From Schistocerca nitens (taxonomy: Eukaryota > Arthropoda > Insecta > Orthoptera > Acrididae), in assembly GCF_023898315.1 (NCBI RefSeq), contig NC_064614.1, positions 76,458,501 through 76,522,500 of the forward strand: a stretch of 64,000 nt of DNA, given 5' to 3'. Positions 12,169-23,907 of this stretch are shown piece by piece; position 1 is the stretch's first letter; each line of letters opens with the position of its first letter. The notes beneath the pieces were generated by a model. That model saw only the letters and a list, made by a program, of their open reading frames with translations. It made no database searches and was not told the origin of the DNA. The translations under genes and the position numbers were made by a program.

Positions 12169-13109
12169 TACATGCAGGTAGCACGATGGAAGCCAAAGCG
12201 TAAAGTAAAATTACATTGATTCTGTCTAATTACTCTTCCTTATGACACCAACAACTTGAAATACAAGTTCATGTAAGCAGAGGGTTCCATAGTGCTTTAA
12301 GATCATCACGGTTCAAAATGAGATATGACACAAGTGAGGTGCAAAGATGCGCAGTCAGTAATCTTAGCTTTGGAGAATCTTGCAGTAGAACCAAGAAACC
12401 GAATAGGCGTTCTTGGATCGACAATTCGACGAGTAACTGTATGATTATGTGGACTGGCATTAGACAAATAGTCTTACGTAACCTTTTTGCTTTGAAAAAG
12501 CTGTGGTACCAGATAATGGCGCTTTTAATTTGGATATTCTTGTTTTTGCTTCTCCCATGTGTATTTTTCTGATTTTGCACCGCATCCAGGCTTATATCAG
12601 AGCTCTGAACACGTACATGAAGGCTCGAAAGTATATACGGATAGCAAAGACTGTAAATATATTAAAAATAAAACACGCGGGCCACACGCATCAGCTAATT
12701 AACGCATCTTAATTCCTTCCACGTTTAGTTTCTTCAGAGAATCGAATAGACATTAAATGATTTCAACATGTTCCTTCCTATGAACATTCTCTGTCCATAC
12801 ATAACACGTGCAGTTGCAAGAGCCTCCTTCAAAAATTCAGTAACTGCTGAGACCAGATAATGATGTAGCACGTCTCAGAACATTTGCGGTCTACTAGATA
12901 CCTAGCGAGTGCGACCTGTCTTGCGTCGGACGAAGAGTGCACACTATAGAACAACGTCCAAATGTGCGGATTTTTCAAAACCACACTAATTCTAGAAAAT
13001 CGCTTAACAATACTTACCATATATTGCTCAATTCTTAAGTCAAACGAAAAAATTCAATTCTTATTTTGTTTTATCTTTTTGATCATAAGATGTCAGTATA
13101 GACAATATA
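12169..13109. other. unrecognised stretch between Tc1-like copies A and B
   Basis: AT-rich single-copy-looking DNA with short open frames (12269-12712, both strands) lacking known motifs. It separates two copies of one transposon that share a nonsense codon. Confidence 0.35.
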
Positions 13110-14530
13110 CACTCCTGGAAATGGAAAAAAGAACACATTGACACCGGTGTGTCAGACCCACCATACTTGCTCCGGACACTGGGAGAGGGCTGTACAAGCA
13201 ATGATCACACGCACAGCACAGCGGACACACCAGGAACCGCGGTGTTGGCCGTCGAATGGCGCTAGCGCGCAGCATTTGTGCACCGCCGCCGTCAGTGTCA
13301 GCCAGTTTGCCGTGGCATACGGAGCTCCATCGCAGTCTTTAACACTGGTAGCATGCCGCGACAGCGTGGACGTGAACCGTATGTGCAGTTGACGGACTTT
13401 GAGCGAGGGCGTATAGTGGGCATGCGGGAGGCCGGGTGGACGTACCGCCGAATTGCTCAACACGTGGGGCGTGAGGTCTCCACAGTACATCGATGTTGTC
13501 GCCAGTGGTCGGCGGAAGGTGCACGTGCCCGTTGACCTGGGACCGGACCGCAGCGACGCACGGATGCACGCCAAGACCGTAGGATCCTACGCAGTGCCGT
13601 AGGGGACCGCACCGCCACTTCCCAGCAAATTAGGGACACTGTTGCTCCTGGGGTATCGGCGAGGACCATTCGCAACCGTCTCCATGAAGCTGGGCTACGG
13701 TCCCGCACACCGATAGGCTGTCTTCCGCTCACGCCCCAACATCGTGCAGCCCGCCTCCAGTGGTGTCGCGACAGGCGCGAATGGAGGGACGAATGGAGAC
13801 GTGTCGTCTTCAGCGATGAGAGTCGCTTCTGCCTTGGTGCCAATGATTGTCGTATGCGTGTTTGGCGCCGTGCAGGTGAGCGCCACAATCAGAACTGCAT
13901 ACGACCGAGGCACACAGGGCCAACACCCGGCATCATGGTGTGGGGAGCGATCTCCTACACTGGCCATACACCACTGGTGATCGTCGAGGGGACACTGAAT
14001 AGTGCACGGTACATCCAAACCGTCATCGAACCCATCGTTCTACCATTCCTAGACCGGCAAGGGAACTTGCTGTTCCAACAGGACAATGCACGTCCGCATG
14101 TATCCCGTGCCACCCAACGTGCTCTAGAAGGTGTAAGTCAACTACCCTGGCCAGCAAGATCTCCGGATCTGTCCCCCATTGAGCATGTTTGGGACTGGAT
14201 GAAGCGTCGTCTCACGCGGTCGGCACGTCCAGCACGAACGCTGGTCCAACTGAGGCGCCAGGTGGAAATGGCATGGCAAGCCGTTCCACAGGACTACATC
14301 CAGCATCTCTACGATCGTCTCCATGGGAGAATAGCAGCCTGCATTGCTGCGAAAGGTGGATATACACTGTACTAGTGCCGACATTGTGCATGCTCTGTTG
14401 CCTGTGTCTATGTGCCTGTGGTTCTGTCAGTGTGATCATGTGATGCATCTGACCCCAGGAATGTGTCAATAAAGTTTCCCCTTCCTGGGACAATGAATTC
14501 ACGGTGTTCTTATTTCAATTTCCAGGAGTG
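13110..14530 (+). mobile_element. Tc1-like transposon, copy B
   Basis: 1421 bp, TA flanks, the same inverted repeats as copy A. One base is missing near 13266 in the leader before the transposase ATG (GCTAGCGCGC against GCTAGCTGCGC in the others). Confidence 0.95.
13353..14375 (+). pseudogene. Tc1-like transposase, copy B, stop at codon 61
   Basis: 341 codons including the final stop, same start and end as the intact copies. TGA at 13533-13535 replaces Arg61, exactly as in copy A. The rest of the frame, with SDESRF, QQDNARPH and SPIEHVWD, is intact. Because A and B insert at different TA sites with unrelated flanks, the dead sequence was probably itself moved by enzyme from another copy, unless gene conversion spread the stop. 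Confidence 0.93.
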
Positions 14531-17451
14531 TATGTCGACAGTTAATATGTGTCCACAGTGCCGTTCCGACATTAACGAGATAATACTGCCATTTTTATAA
14601 GTATTGTGATTTATCTTCCAAACCTGTAAAAGTACTGCTTTTACCAACGAGGCGCACAAATAATGCTGAACTTCCGCTATAGCTATCGTTTCATTTTCCG
14701 TTGACCATGGCTGTAATTGTAAACTCGAAAGTAATAGATATTTGGATTGTACGTACTTATAGTTTTGAAATAAATACAGATTTTTATTAAATGGATGAAC
14801 ATAATTTGCGTTAACGATTCTAGAAAGGCTGCTGAAATTGGTTTTTAAAACTAAATCAAAAAGCGCTGGCGTTTCCGTCCTATTTCTGGAGCGGCATGAC
14901 TCGTCATTTAGTGGCTTGGAGTTTCCCCTTCAAATTAATATCGTCGCTGAAAAATTAAAATGCGGTGGCGCTTGCTTTGATGTTGTATCACTCGTCGAAA
15001 CTGCATTAATCGAAATTCAAATCCATATTTGAAAGATAATGATGTACTTTCACAGTGAAATTATATTACTGAGGATAACGTATCAACAGTAACATGACCT
15101 GTTGTTAGAGCGGATGTAAATGAAATGGAGTTAAAGTGTCATTCTTCACGTAAACGCGAAAAACATAAGTATGGCCTCTAGTAAAGCTATATGAATTACC
15201 TTTTATTGCTAACACAACCAGTCTCGTTGTAAAATGAGTATATTCATGATATCTGTCCAAACGAAATTTACATTTACAGTAATGTATTTACAATTAAGTA
15301 CAACCACAGTGGGTATATAGTTAAAAAGAATTTTATATTTACGATTTTGTATTTACAATTAAGTGCATACAACAATGGGTGTATTAGTTAATTTGCACTA
15401 CATAAATGTAAATATATCTCTTTAAAAGGTTATACATACTTATCCGAAATTGCAGGTGTTCCTTTGTTGAAGACAGAAGTTCTGTACGACACATGAATGA
15501 AAGACTGCTTACAGTAATATGAGTGTTAAGAAGCGCTTCACTGAATTTTCTAAATAAAGGACGCACTTACACTGAATAGAATGTTCTAGGGCTTGCCGAT
15601 GTGTCAGATGGTTACAATGCCACGAACTTTCAGTCAGTCACTGTTCACGATCAAGTGGTATGCCGTCAGAATTTCGAGGTTGCTGCTAGTCACGTTCCCG
15701 TATAAGCTTGGACTAAGTGTCCTTTGAAGTACGGAAACATTTTTGCAATTAGCATAGAGGATTGGTTTGAAAAGCACTAACTTCAGTGACACAACCTGTA
15801 AGTAAAATAGATTTTTGTAAAGTAGATGTAAATGAAAGAAAGTAATACTATGGTTGTAAGAGTAGTAAACGTGTTCATACTAGGGCCCGTTAGTGTGTTA
15901 TGCGATGGGATATTAATTGTAATGATGAATGTAAAAATGTGGCTTCCGGTGCGTTGACGACACTTTTGTCATTTGGCCCAGTGACAAAAGAAACTTTAAA
16001 GTATACGTGAAGAGCGGTAATGGTAACATCCGGTCCACTACAGAATTAGAAAAACGCAATACATTTCCTTTTTTCAGAGTCCTCATCCACCGCAAACGAC
16101 ATGGATGCCTCGTTCACAGTGCCCAATGCAACCGTTTGCACACCGGTCTGTAGTTGCATGCCTTTACCCTGTATAGTAGCGCAATGTGTTCGAAAAATTG
16201 ATACATCGTGCAGGAGCGTAATCACACACACCGAGAATCTGTCCAGCGAGTTGAGCTACCTACGCAAGGCCTTCAGAAACAACAATTAGAACGACCATTA
16301 TATAAAAAAGTGGTCTCTAATATAGATCGCAGGTAAGACCACCGTCGAGGAGCAAGAAGAGACACTTTCTTTTTTGCTGTACTGTCTCTCCGCGTCGTGT
16401 AAGATAATTAGCCTGCCGAAAAAATACAAAACCAAATCGATCATCAGGTCTCCGTCAGATACTGGCAGCCAGTAAGAGCAGTTACAGATGCAGCAGATCT
16501 CAGAATACATGTCGTCTACAAGACGCCTTGTGACTGTGACCACTCCTACATTGGATAAATATTGCGCACTGTAGAACAAAGTAGGAAGGAGCATGAGAGG
16601 TTTCATCGCCTACGTTACCCCGAAATGTCCAGTTAGTTGATCTTTGCTCTTGAAAAAGGTCACCGGTTCAATTTGAAGAACCTTCCGTCGTGGCTCACAC
16701 GAAGGGATTCTCGGACTGTGTAATGAAAGCAGCCTTCGAAATAAAACTATTGACTATAGCCTTAAAAGAGAAGACATTCTGCAGAGCAACGAAGCGTGGA
16801 ATTTAGCGACAGTTAGAATGAAGCGTGAGTCAACGTATGCGGGCTCTGCAACGAACTAGGGACGTCACACAGGCAGGCGTGGCCGCCACACTTTGTCGTG
16901 TGCTACCGAAGACATGCATGCGTTTAAACATGCAGTCAAAAATTATTAATCTCCTCTGAATTACCTACCCGCTCCCCACCGGAGACGGCTGTGGTGTCAC
17001 GTGCTCTGAAGTACGCACAGGCCTGTCTTTCTTGTGGGCATCGTACGAGGAAGTGTGACTTCACAGCCGGCTGGTAGAGTATATTGGGGCATACCAGCAA
17101 TTCGTCAGGAGGTATTCCTCTTGACAAAGACAAGGAATGGTTCGTCAAACCTCGTTGCATTTTAACCACTTGACGCGGCTGGGAGATGAATAACCTTTTG
17201 CTCAGTGTTACCACTAAGAGACTCTGCATTCTTATATGATGTGCATAGAAAATGCATATTACTGAAGAACAGCCAGTGTTAGTTGCTACAGAATAATAGT
17301 CATTAATGTGACCAAAGTCAATATGCGACATTAACGTGTAATAATCACTCACATACACACGTGGAAGCACTAGCAGCGAAAGGTATGTAAAGCGCGTCTG
17401 AAGAATGCGCAGAACAGTGAGTCGTTGTCGTAATGCAGTAACGGAGCGATG
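14531..17451. other. long stretch without recognised elements
   Basis: No TE or gene recognised. Open frames include 181 codons on the minus strand at 16936-17481, which overlaps the end of the next transposon and has no family signature. I see no splice-site and coding pattern suggesting host exons. Confidence 0.35.
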
Positions 17452-18122
17452 TACACTGTATGATCTAAAGCATCTGGACACCTGGCTGAAAATGACTTAA
17501 AAGTTCGTGGCGTCCTCCATTGGTAATGCTGGAATTCAATCTGTTGGCCCACCCGTAGCTTTGATGACAACTTCCATTCTTGCAGGAATATGTTCAATCA
17601 GGTGTTGGAAGGTTTCTTGAGGAATGGCAGCCCATTCTTCACGGAGTGCTGCACTGAGGAGAGGTATCGATGTCAGTGGGTGAGGCCTGGCACCAAGTCG
17701 GCATTATGAAACATCACAAAGGTGTTCTCCAAGATTCAGCTCAGGCCTCTGTGGAGGTCAGTCTATTACAGAGATGTTACTGTCATGTAACCACTCCGCC
17801 ACAAGCCGTGCATTATGAACAGTAGTGAAAGACGCAATCGCCATCCCCAAATTGCTCTTCAACAGTGAGAAGCAAGAAGGTGGTTAAAACATCAATGTAG
17901 ACCTGTGCTGTGATAGTGCCACGCAAAACAACAAGGGTTGCATGAAAAACACGACGACACCATGGCATCACCGTCTCCGAATTTTAATGTTGGCGCTAAA
18001 CACGCTGGAAGATGACGTTGACTGGGCATTCGCCATACCCACACCTTGCCATCGGATTGCCACATTGTGTACCGTGATTCGTCACTCCACATAACGTTTT
18101 TCCACTGTTCCATCGTCCAATG

Positions 18123-18323
18123 CCGGCCGGAGTGGCCGTGCGGTTCTAGGCGCTTCAGTCTGGATCCGCGCGACCGCTACGGTCGCAGGTTCGAATCCTG
18201 CCTCAGGCATGGATGTGTGTGATGTCCTTAGGTTAGTTAGGTTTAATTAGTTCTAAGTTCTAGGCGACTGATGACCTCCGAAGTTAAGTCGCATAGCGCT
18301 GAGAGCCATTTGAACCATTCGAG
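18123..18323 (+). repeat. SINE-A copy 2, inside Tc1 relic
   Basis: Full-length SINE-A with A and B boxes. Perfect 13-bp target duplications CCATCGTCCAATG lie at 18110-18122 and 18324-18336, so it entered the transposon in the antisense direction to the transposase. Confidence 0.95.
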
Positions 18324-18527
18324 CCATCGTCCAATGTTTAAGCACCTTACATCAAGCGAGGCATCATTTGGCATTTACCGGCGTGATGTGTGGCTTATGA
18401 GCAGCCGCTCGACCATGAAATCCAAGTTTTCTCATGTCCCGCCTAACTGTCGTAGTACTTGCAGTGGATCCTGATGCAGTCTGGAGTTCGTGTGTCATGG
18501 TCCGGATAGATGTGTGCCTATTACACA

Positions 18528-18731
18528 AGCCGGCCGGAGTGGCCGAGCGGTTCTAGGCGCTTCAGTCTGGAACCGCGCGACCGCTACGGTCGCAGGTTCG
18601 AATCCTGCCTCGGGCATGGATGTGTGTGATGTCCTTGGGTTAGTTAGGTTTAAGTAGTTCTACGTTCTAGGGGAATGATGACCTCAGCTGTTAAGTCCAA
18701 TAGTGCTCAGGCCCTTTGAACCATTTTTGAA
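18528..18731 (+). repeat. SINE-A copy 3, inside the same Tc1 relic
   Basis: Full-length SINE-A 200 bp from copy 2. Perfect 11-bp target duplications CCTATTACACA at 18517-18527 and 18732-18742 show an independent insertion. Confidence 0.95.
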
Positions 18732-19189
18732 CCTATTACACATTAAGACTCTCTTGAACTGTCGGTGGCCTCCGTCAGTCAACAGACGAGGTCGGCCTGT
18801 ACTCTTGTGTGCTGTACGTGTCCCTTCACGTTTTCACTTCACTATCACATCGAAAACAGTGGACCTAGGCATGTTTAGGAGTGTGCAAATCTCGCGTACA
18901 GACTTATGACTCAAGTGACACCTAATCTCCTGACCACATTCGAAGTCCGTGAGTTCCGCGGAGCACCCCATTCTGATCTCTCACGATGTCTAATGACTAC
19001 TGAAGTCACTGATATGGAGTACCTTGGAGTAGGTGGCAGCACAATGTATCTAATAAGAAAGACGTATATTTTTGGGGGTGTCCGGATACTTTTGATCACA
19101 TACAGTATGTGAGTTCGAAACGGCATGCTCATTAAATTTCAGGCCAACGGTTGAAGCACTTCCGAAACGGCGACGTTTGGAAAATGTTC

Positions 19190-19800
19190 CCGTGCCTTCG
19201 TGGTTAAAATGGCAAAGTGATGCCTATCCGAAACCGGCACCGACGCAACTGTGGTGAACTATGAGCCATAAATCAATGGGGTGAACGACGACTGCGGGCA
19301 TGTGGGGGGGGGGGGGGGGGGGGCAATAAACGTGCAACTGCTGAGTAAATGAACGCCCAGATAAACCGAGGAGCTACCCGTATTGTGTCCTCAACGACCG
19401 TTCAGAGAATATTGCCGTCTATGGCCGTAATAAGAAAAGGCGTCTGGTTCATGCATCCACGCCGACTGCTGTTCATCAGGGACCGAGGCTGGGATTTACA
19501 AGACTATACCACAACTGGACGTCCACTGAGCAGTGAGAGGTGGCCTTTTCGGATGGTCGTTGGAGTGCACGGCACGAAAGCTCTAGAAGCAAACACCCTG
19601 TAACAATCGTCGGAAGGGTAGAGGCTGGATGAGGGAGCGTCATGTACTGGAAAATGATTTCGTGACTTTCGCTGGGTGATCTCGTCAACTGGAAGGCGCA
19701 ATGGACCAACACAAGTATGCATCTGTACTGGGGGATCATGTAGACCCCGACAAGCGGTTTGTTCTCCTCGGGACGATGGCACCTACCAGCAGGAAAATGT
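19190..19800 (+). pseudogene. Tc1-like transposase relic (third family), truncated
   Basis: Degenerate plus-strand sequence with the layout of a Tc1 transposase: a segment near 19370-19440 (TRIVSSTTVQRILPSM) like the second DNA-binding domain, a stretch near 19500-19600 corresponding to the first catalytic region (the SDE motif is lost), and CACCTACCAGCAGGAAAATG near 19780-19800, where the family has QQDN. It stops there and is followed by an A-rich SINE tail in antisense, so the last third was lost or displaced. Many frameshifts and one poly-G run. Confidence 0.65.
19304..19323 (+). repeat. G homopolymer, 20 bases
   Basis: Twenty consecutive G inside the Tc1 relic. Either slippage expansion or a consensus error; such runs are error-prone in sequencing. 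Confidence 0.9.
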
Positions 19801-19802
19801 AA

Positions 19803-19916
19803 TAAAATAAAAAAAAGGTTAACATCTGAGGTCATCAGTCCCCTAGAACTTAGAACTACTTAAACCTAAATAACCTAAGGACATCACACACATCCATGTC
19901 CGAGGCAGGATATATA
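19803..19916 (-). repeat. SINE-A fragment (3' half)
   Basis: The complement of the SINE-A tail (CATCAGTCCCCTAGAACTTA, CATCCATG...GAGGCAGGA) with an A/T-rich end at 19803-19817. It stops inside the B-box region where Tc1-like copy D begins; the tRNA-like head is not found on the other side of copy D. Confidence 0.85.
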
Positions 19917-19918
19917 TA

Positions 19919-21340
19919 CACTTCTGGAAATTGAAATAAGAACACCGTGAATTCATTGTCCCAGGAAGGGGAAACTTTATTGACACATTCCGGGGGTCAG
20001 ATACATCACATGATCACACTGACAGAACCACAGGCACATAGACACAGGCAACAGAGCATGCACAATGTCGGCACTAGTACAGTGTATATCCACCTTTCGC
20101 AGCAATGCAAGCTGCTATTCTCCCATGGAGACGATCGTAGAGATGCTGGATGTAGTCCTGTGGAACGGCTTGCCATGCCATTTCCACCTGGCGCCTCAGT
20201 TGGACCAGTGTTCGTGCTGGACGTGCAGATCGCGTGAGACGACGCTTCATCCTGTCCCAAACATGCTCAATGGGGGACAGATCCGGAGATCTTGCTGGCC
20301 AGGATAGTTGACTTACACCTTCTAGAGCACGTTGGGTGGCACGGGATACATGCGAACGTGCATTGTCCTGTTGGAGCAGCAAGTTCCCTTGCCGGTCTAG
20401 GAATGGTAGAACGATGGGTTCGATGACGGTTTGGATGTACCGTGCACTATTCAGTGTCCCCTCGAAGACCACCAGTGGTGTACGGCCAGTGTAGGAGATC
20501 GCTCCCCACACCATGATGCCGGGTGTTGGCCCTGTGTGCCTCGGTCGTATGCAGTCCTGATTGTGGCGCTCACCTGCACGGCGCCAAACACGCATACGAC
20601 CATCATTGGCACCAAGGCAGAAGCGACTCTCATCGCTGAAGACGACACGTCTCCATTCGTCCCTCTATTCACGCCTGTCGCGACACCACTGGAGGCGGGC
20701 TGCACGATGTTGGGGCGTGAGCGGAAGACGGCCTAACGGTGTGCGGGACCGTAGCCCAGCTTCATGGAGACGGTTGCGAATGGTCCTCGCCGATACCCCA
20801 GGAGCAACAGTGTCCCTAATTTGCTGGGAAGTGGCGGTGCGGTCCCCTACGGCACTGCGTAGGATCCTACGGTCTTGGCGTGCATCCGTGCGTCGCTGCG
20901 GTCCGGTCCCAGGTCGACGGGCACGTGCACCTTCCGCCGACCACTGGCGACAACATCGATGTACTGTGGAGACCTCACGCCCCACGTGTTGAGCAATTCG
21001 GTGGTACGTCCACCCGGCCTCCCGCATGCCCACTATACGCCCTCGCTCAAAGTCCGTCAACTGCACATACGGTTCACGTCCACGCTGTCGCGGCATGCTA
21101 CCAGTGTTAAAGACTGCGATGGAGCTCCGTATGCCACGGCAAACTGGCTGACACTGACGGCGGCGGTGCACAAATGCTGCGCAGCTAGCGCCATTCGACG
21201 GCCAACACCGCGGTTCCTGGTGTGTCCGCTGTGCCGTGCGTGTGATCATTGCTTGTACAGCCCTCTCGCAGTGTCCGGAGCAAGTATGGTGGGTCTGACA
21301 CACCGGTGTCAATGTGTTCTTTTTTCCATTTCCGGGAGTA
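19919..21340 (-). mobile_element. Tc1-like transposon, copy D
   Basis: Same family as copies A, B, C and E, minus strand, 1422 bp. The ends are slightly diverged (CACTTCTGG and CCGGGAGTA against CACTCCTGG). It sits in a (TA) run that continues to the right. Confidence 0.94.
20074..21096 (-). pseudogene. Tc1-like transposase, copy D, stop at codon 144
   Basis: Same 340-codon gene. The frame is open from the ATG at 21096 to Glu143, then TAG at 20665-20667 replaces Trp144 (TGG), and the frame is open again to the normal end. The stop lies 11 codons before the first catalytic aspartate. This lesion is different from that in A and B, so the family was inactivated at least twice. Confidence 0.93.
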
Positions 21341-21356
21341 TATATATATATACACA

Positions 21357-21838
21357 AGGTGAGTCACCTAACGTTACCGCTGGATATATTTCGTAAACCA
21401 CATCAAATACTGACGAATCGATTCCACAGACCGAATGTGAGGAGAGGGGCTAGTGTAATTGGTTAGTACAAACCATAAAAAAATGCACGGAAGTATGTTT
21501 TTTAACACAAACCTACGCTTTTTTTAAATGGAACCCCGTTAGTTTTGTTAGCACATCTGAACATATAAACAAATACGTAATCAGTGCCGTTTGTTGCATT
21601 GTAAAATGTTAATTACATCCGGAGATATTGTAAACTAAAGTTGACACTTGAGTACCACTCCTCCGCTGTTCGATCGTGTGTATCGGAGAGCACCAAATGA
21701 CGTAGGGATCCAAAGGGAACGGTGATGGACCTTAGGTACAGAAGAGACTGGAACAGCACATTACGTCCACATGCTAACGCCTTTTTATTGGTCTTTTTCA
21801 CTGACGCACATGTACATTACCATGAGGGGTGAGATACA
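21357..21838 (+). repeat. left arm of long terminal inverted repeat
   Basis: Pairs with 22859-23314 and, inside the mariner insertion, with 22170-22197. Few mismatches are visible over about 480 bp, so the arms are young or have been kept alike by conversion. Confidence 0.88.
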
Positions 21839-21896
21839 CATACACACGTGGTTTCCGTTTTCAATTACGGAGTGGAATAGAGTGTGTCCCGATATG

Positions 21897-22181
21897 TCAG
21901 GCCAATAGATGTTCAATGTGGTGGCCATCATTTGCTGCACACAATTGCAATCTCTGGCGTAATGAATGTCTTACACACCGCAGTACATCTGGTGTAATGT
22001 CGCCGCAGGCTGCCACAATACGTTGTTTCATATCCTCTGGGGTTGTAGGCACATCACGGTACACATTCTCCTTTAACGTACCCCACAGAAAGAAGTCCAG
22101 AGGTGTAAGATCAGGAGAAAGGGGTGGCCAATTTATGCGTCCTCCACGTCCTATGAAACGCCCGTCGAACGTGTCCCTCAC
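21897..22181 (-). pseudogene. transposase C-terminal fragment (PDLTPLDFFLWG type)
   Basis: 94-codon frame containing NWPPLSPDLTPLDFFLWGTL, ENVYRDVPTTPEDMKQRI and ending NDGHHIEHLLA. This is the C-terminal third of a mariner-related transposase with a last catalytic aspartate in PLDFF. The N-terminal two thirds are missing, so the element is non-autonomous. A fuller relative is at 32481-33536. Confidence 0.82.
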
Positions 22182-22197
22182 CCCTCATAGTAATGTA

Positions 22198-22858
22198 CGA
22201 GGCCTGTTCAGAAAGTAAGCTCCGATTGATTGCCAAATTGAAACCACAGTGAACATCAGAAATGTTTTACTTGTAACAATTAGCTACACCTTTCAGCTAC
22301 TTCTCTACGTAGTCGCCGTTCTGACTTACACTTTTGTCATAGCGTTGTACCAACTTTTCAATAGCCTCATCATAGAAGGCAGCCGCCAGTGCTTTCCGCC
22401 AATTCTCCACTATGGCCTACACCTCGTTGTCTGTGTCAAAATGTTGTCGTCAAAGACAGCGGTTCATGTGACCAGAGATGAAACTCAGGGGGAGACAATT
22501 GCGGACTGTATTGTGGGTAATCTAACATTTCCATTTGCAACCGATGCAGGAGCATCTTCATTGCCCCTGCAGAATGCGGCTGAGAATTGTCTTGAAGACG
22601 AAACAGCACGACAGTTATGTAATGTTAGCTGCATAGCTTCAGGCGAAATTTCTCACCAGGCCCTCGTACTTGGCGGCAGACACTATTTTCTAGACATCTT
22701 TACGCACTCACTGCGAGCTCAGAAATGAGAAGAGCGACGTGATGCTAACTGGGGTTATACTAGAACACTACCCAACACATCTGTGCAAAGCTTTATCGGA
22801 TTTTCATAGTCGTTTCCATTTCGCGACCGATCGGAGCTTACTTTCTGAACGCCCCTCG
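22198..22858 (-). mobile_element. mariner, internally deleted, inside the inverted-repeat arm
   Basis: 661 bp flanked by TA. The ends are inverted: CGAGGCCTGTTCAGAAAGTA on the left and the complement of CGAGGGGCGTTCAGAAAGTA on the right. On the minus strand near 22300-22400 decayed sequence matches a mariner transposase C-terminus (WRKAL, AFYDEAIEKLVQRYDK in broken frames, then YVEK). The central catalytic region is gone. The 159-codon plus-strand frame here is antisense. Confidence 0.85.
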
Positions 22859-23344
22859 TACATGTGCGTCAGTGAAAAAGACCAATAAAAAAGTGTTAGC
22901 ATGTGGACGTAATGTGCTGTTCCAGTCTCTTCTGTACCTAAGGTCCACCACCGTTCCCTTTTGATCCCTACGTAATTCGGTGCTCTCCAATACACACGAT
23001 CGAACGGCGGAGGAGTGGTACTCAAGCGTCAACTTTAGGTTAATATCTCCGGATGTAATTAACATTTTACAATGCAACATAAGGCACTGATTACGTATTT
23101 GTTTGTATGTTCAGATGTGCTAACAAAACTAACGGAGTTCCATTTAAAAATGCGTAGGTTTGTGTTAAAAAACATACTTCCGTGCATTTTTTTATGGTTT
23201 GTATTAACCAACTACACTAGCCGCTCTCCTCACATTCGGTCTGTGGAATCGATTCGTCAGTAGTTGATGTGGTTTACGAAATATATCCAGCGGTAATGTT
23301 AGGTGACTCACCCTATATATATATTTTTTTTTCGCAATACATAT

Positions 23345-23907
23345 AAATGACCTAGTAGATTGTGTCGGAAGTTCCACACGGCTTTTCGCGGATGATGCTG
23401 TAGTATACAGAGAAGTCGCAGCATTAGAAAATTGCAGCGAAACGCGCGAAGATCTGTAGCGGATAGGCACTTCGTGCAGGGAGTGGCAACTGACCCTTAA
23501 CATAGACAAATGTAATGTATTGTGAATACAGAGAAAGAAGGCTCCTTTATTGTATGATTATATGATAGCAGAACAAACACAGGTAGCAGTTACTTCTGTA
23601 AAATATCTGGGAGTATGCGTACGGATTGATTTGAAATGGAATGATCGTATAAAATTAATTGTTGGTAAGGCGGGTGCCAGGTTGAGATTCATTGGGAGAG
23701 TCCTTAGAAAATGTAGTTCATCAACAAAGCAGGTGACTTACAAAACACTCGTTCGACCTATACTTGAGTATTTCTCATCAGTGTGGGATCCGTACCAGAT
23801 CGGGTTGGCAGATGAGATAGAGAAGATCCAAAGAAGAGCGGCGCGTTTCGTCACAGGGCTATTTGGTAAGCATGATAGCGTTACGGAGATTTTTAGCAAA
23901 CTCAAGT
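23345..23907 (+). pseudogene. LINE reverse transcriptase C-terminal part
   Basis: The translation near 23345-23460 gives NDLVDC, then LFADDAVVYREV with the catalytic FADD box, then WQLTLNIDKCNVL, with a stop at 23457. The frame from 23550 continues with VTSVKYLGVCVRIDLKWNDR, LVRPILEYFSSVWDPYQ and IEKIQRRAARFVTG, the usual thumb/C-terminal region of CR1/Jockey-type enzymes. The first half of the protein is absent. The frame then runs into the SINE target site AAACTCAAGT. Confidence 0.85.

Larger units (their letters stand above)
17560..19000 (-). pseudogene. Tc1-like transposase relic (second family)
   Basis: Minus-strand relic. The clearest block is 17892-18113, whose translation includes WKNVMWSDESRYTMWQSDGK, carrying the first catalytic aspartate (SDESR) and the usual VWRMP that follows. 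The helix-turn-helix part lies at 18340-19000 and the C-terminal DDE part at 17560-17890, in several frames with stops. SINEs at 18123-18323 and 18528-18731 cut the N-terminal half. It cannot encode an enzyme. Confidence 0.8.
17452..19108 (-). mobile_element. Tc1-like transposon, second family, split by two SINEs
   Basis: The left end ACTGTATGATC...CTGGACACC and the complement of the right end ACTGTATGTGATC...CCGGACACC are imperfect inverted repeats. About 1.25 kb remains after removing two SINEs, the usual Tc1 size. The coding strand is minus. The family differs from the five-copy family in ends and protein. Confidence 0.85.
21357..23314 (-). mobile_element. long-inverted-repeat transposon (mariner-related), split by a mariner
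   Basis: The outer ends AGGTGAGTCACCTAAC and its inverted match at 23299-23314 begin arms of about 485 bp that are nearly identical in inverted orientation: 21357 to about 21838, and about 22170-22197 plus 22859-23314. The right arm is split by a mariner at 22198-22858. The short centre holds a transposase fragment on the minus strand. Long-TIR elements with this transposase type are known in insects; the name of this family is not known to me. Confidence 0.85.

Noticed and set aside
16936..17481. 181-codon minus-strand frame
   Set aside because: It overlaps the terminal repeat of the Tc1 element at 17452 and has no recognisable domain.
20561..20992. 143-codon and other long frames antisense to the Tc1-like transposases
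   Set aside because: They recur in every copy only because the GC-rich transposase gene lacks stop codons on the other strand; translations have no domain and change with the sense codons.
22249..22728. 159-codon plus-strand frame
   Set aside because: It is antisense to the mariner transposase remnant inside the mariner at 22198-22858.
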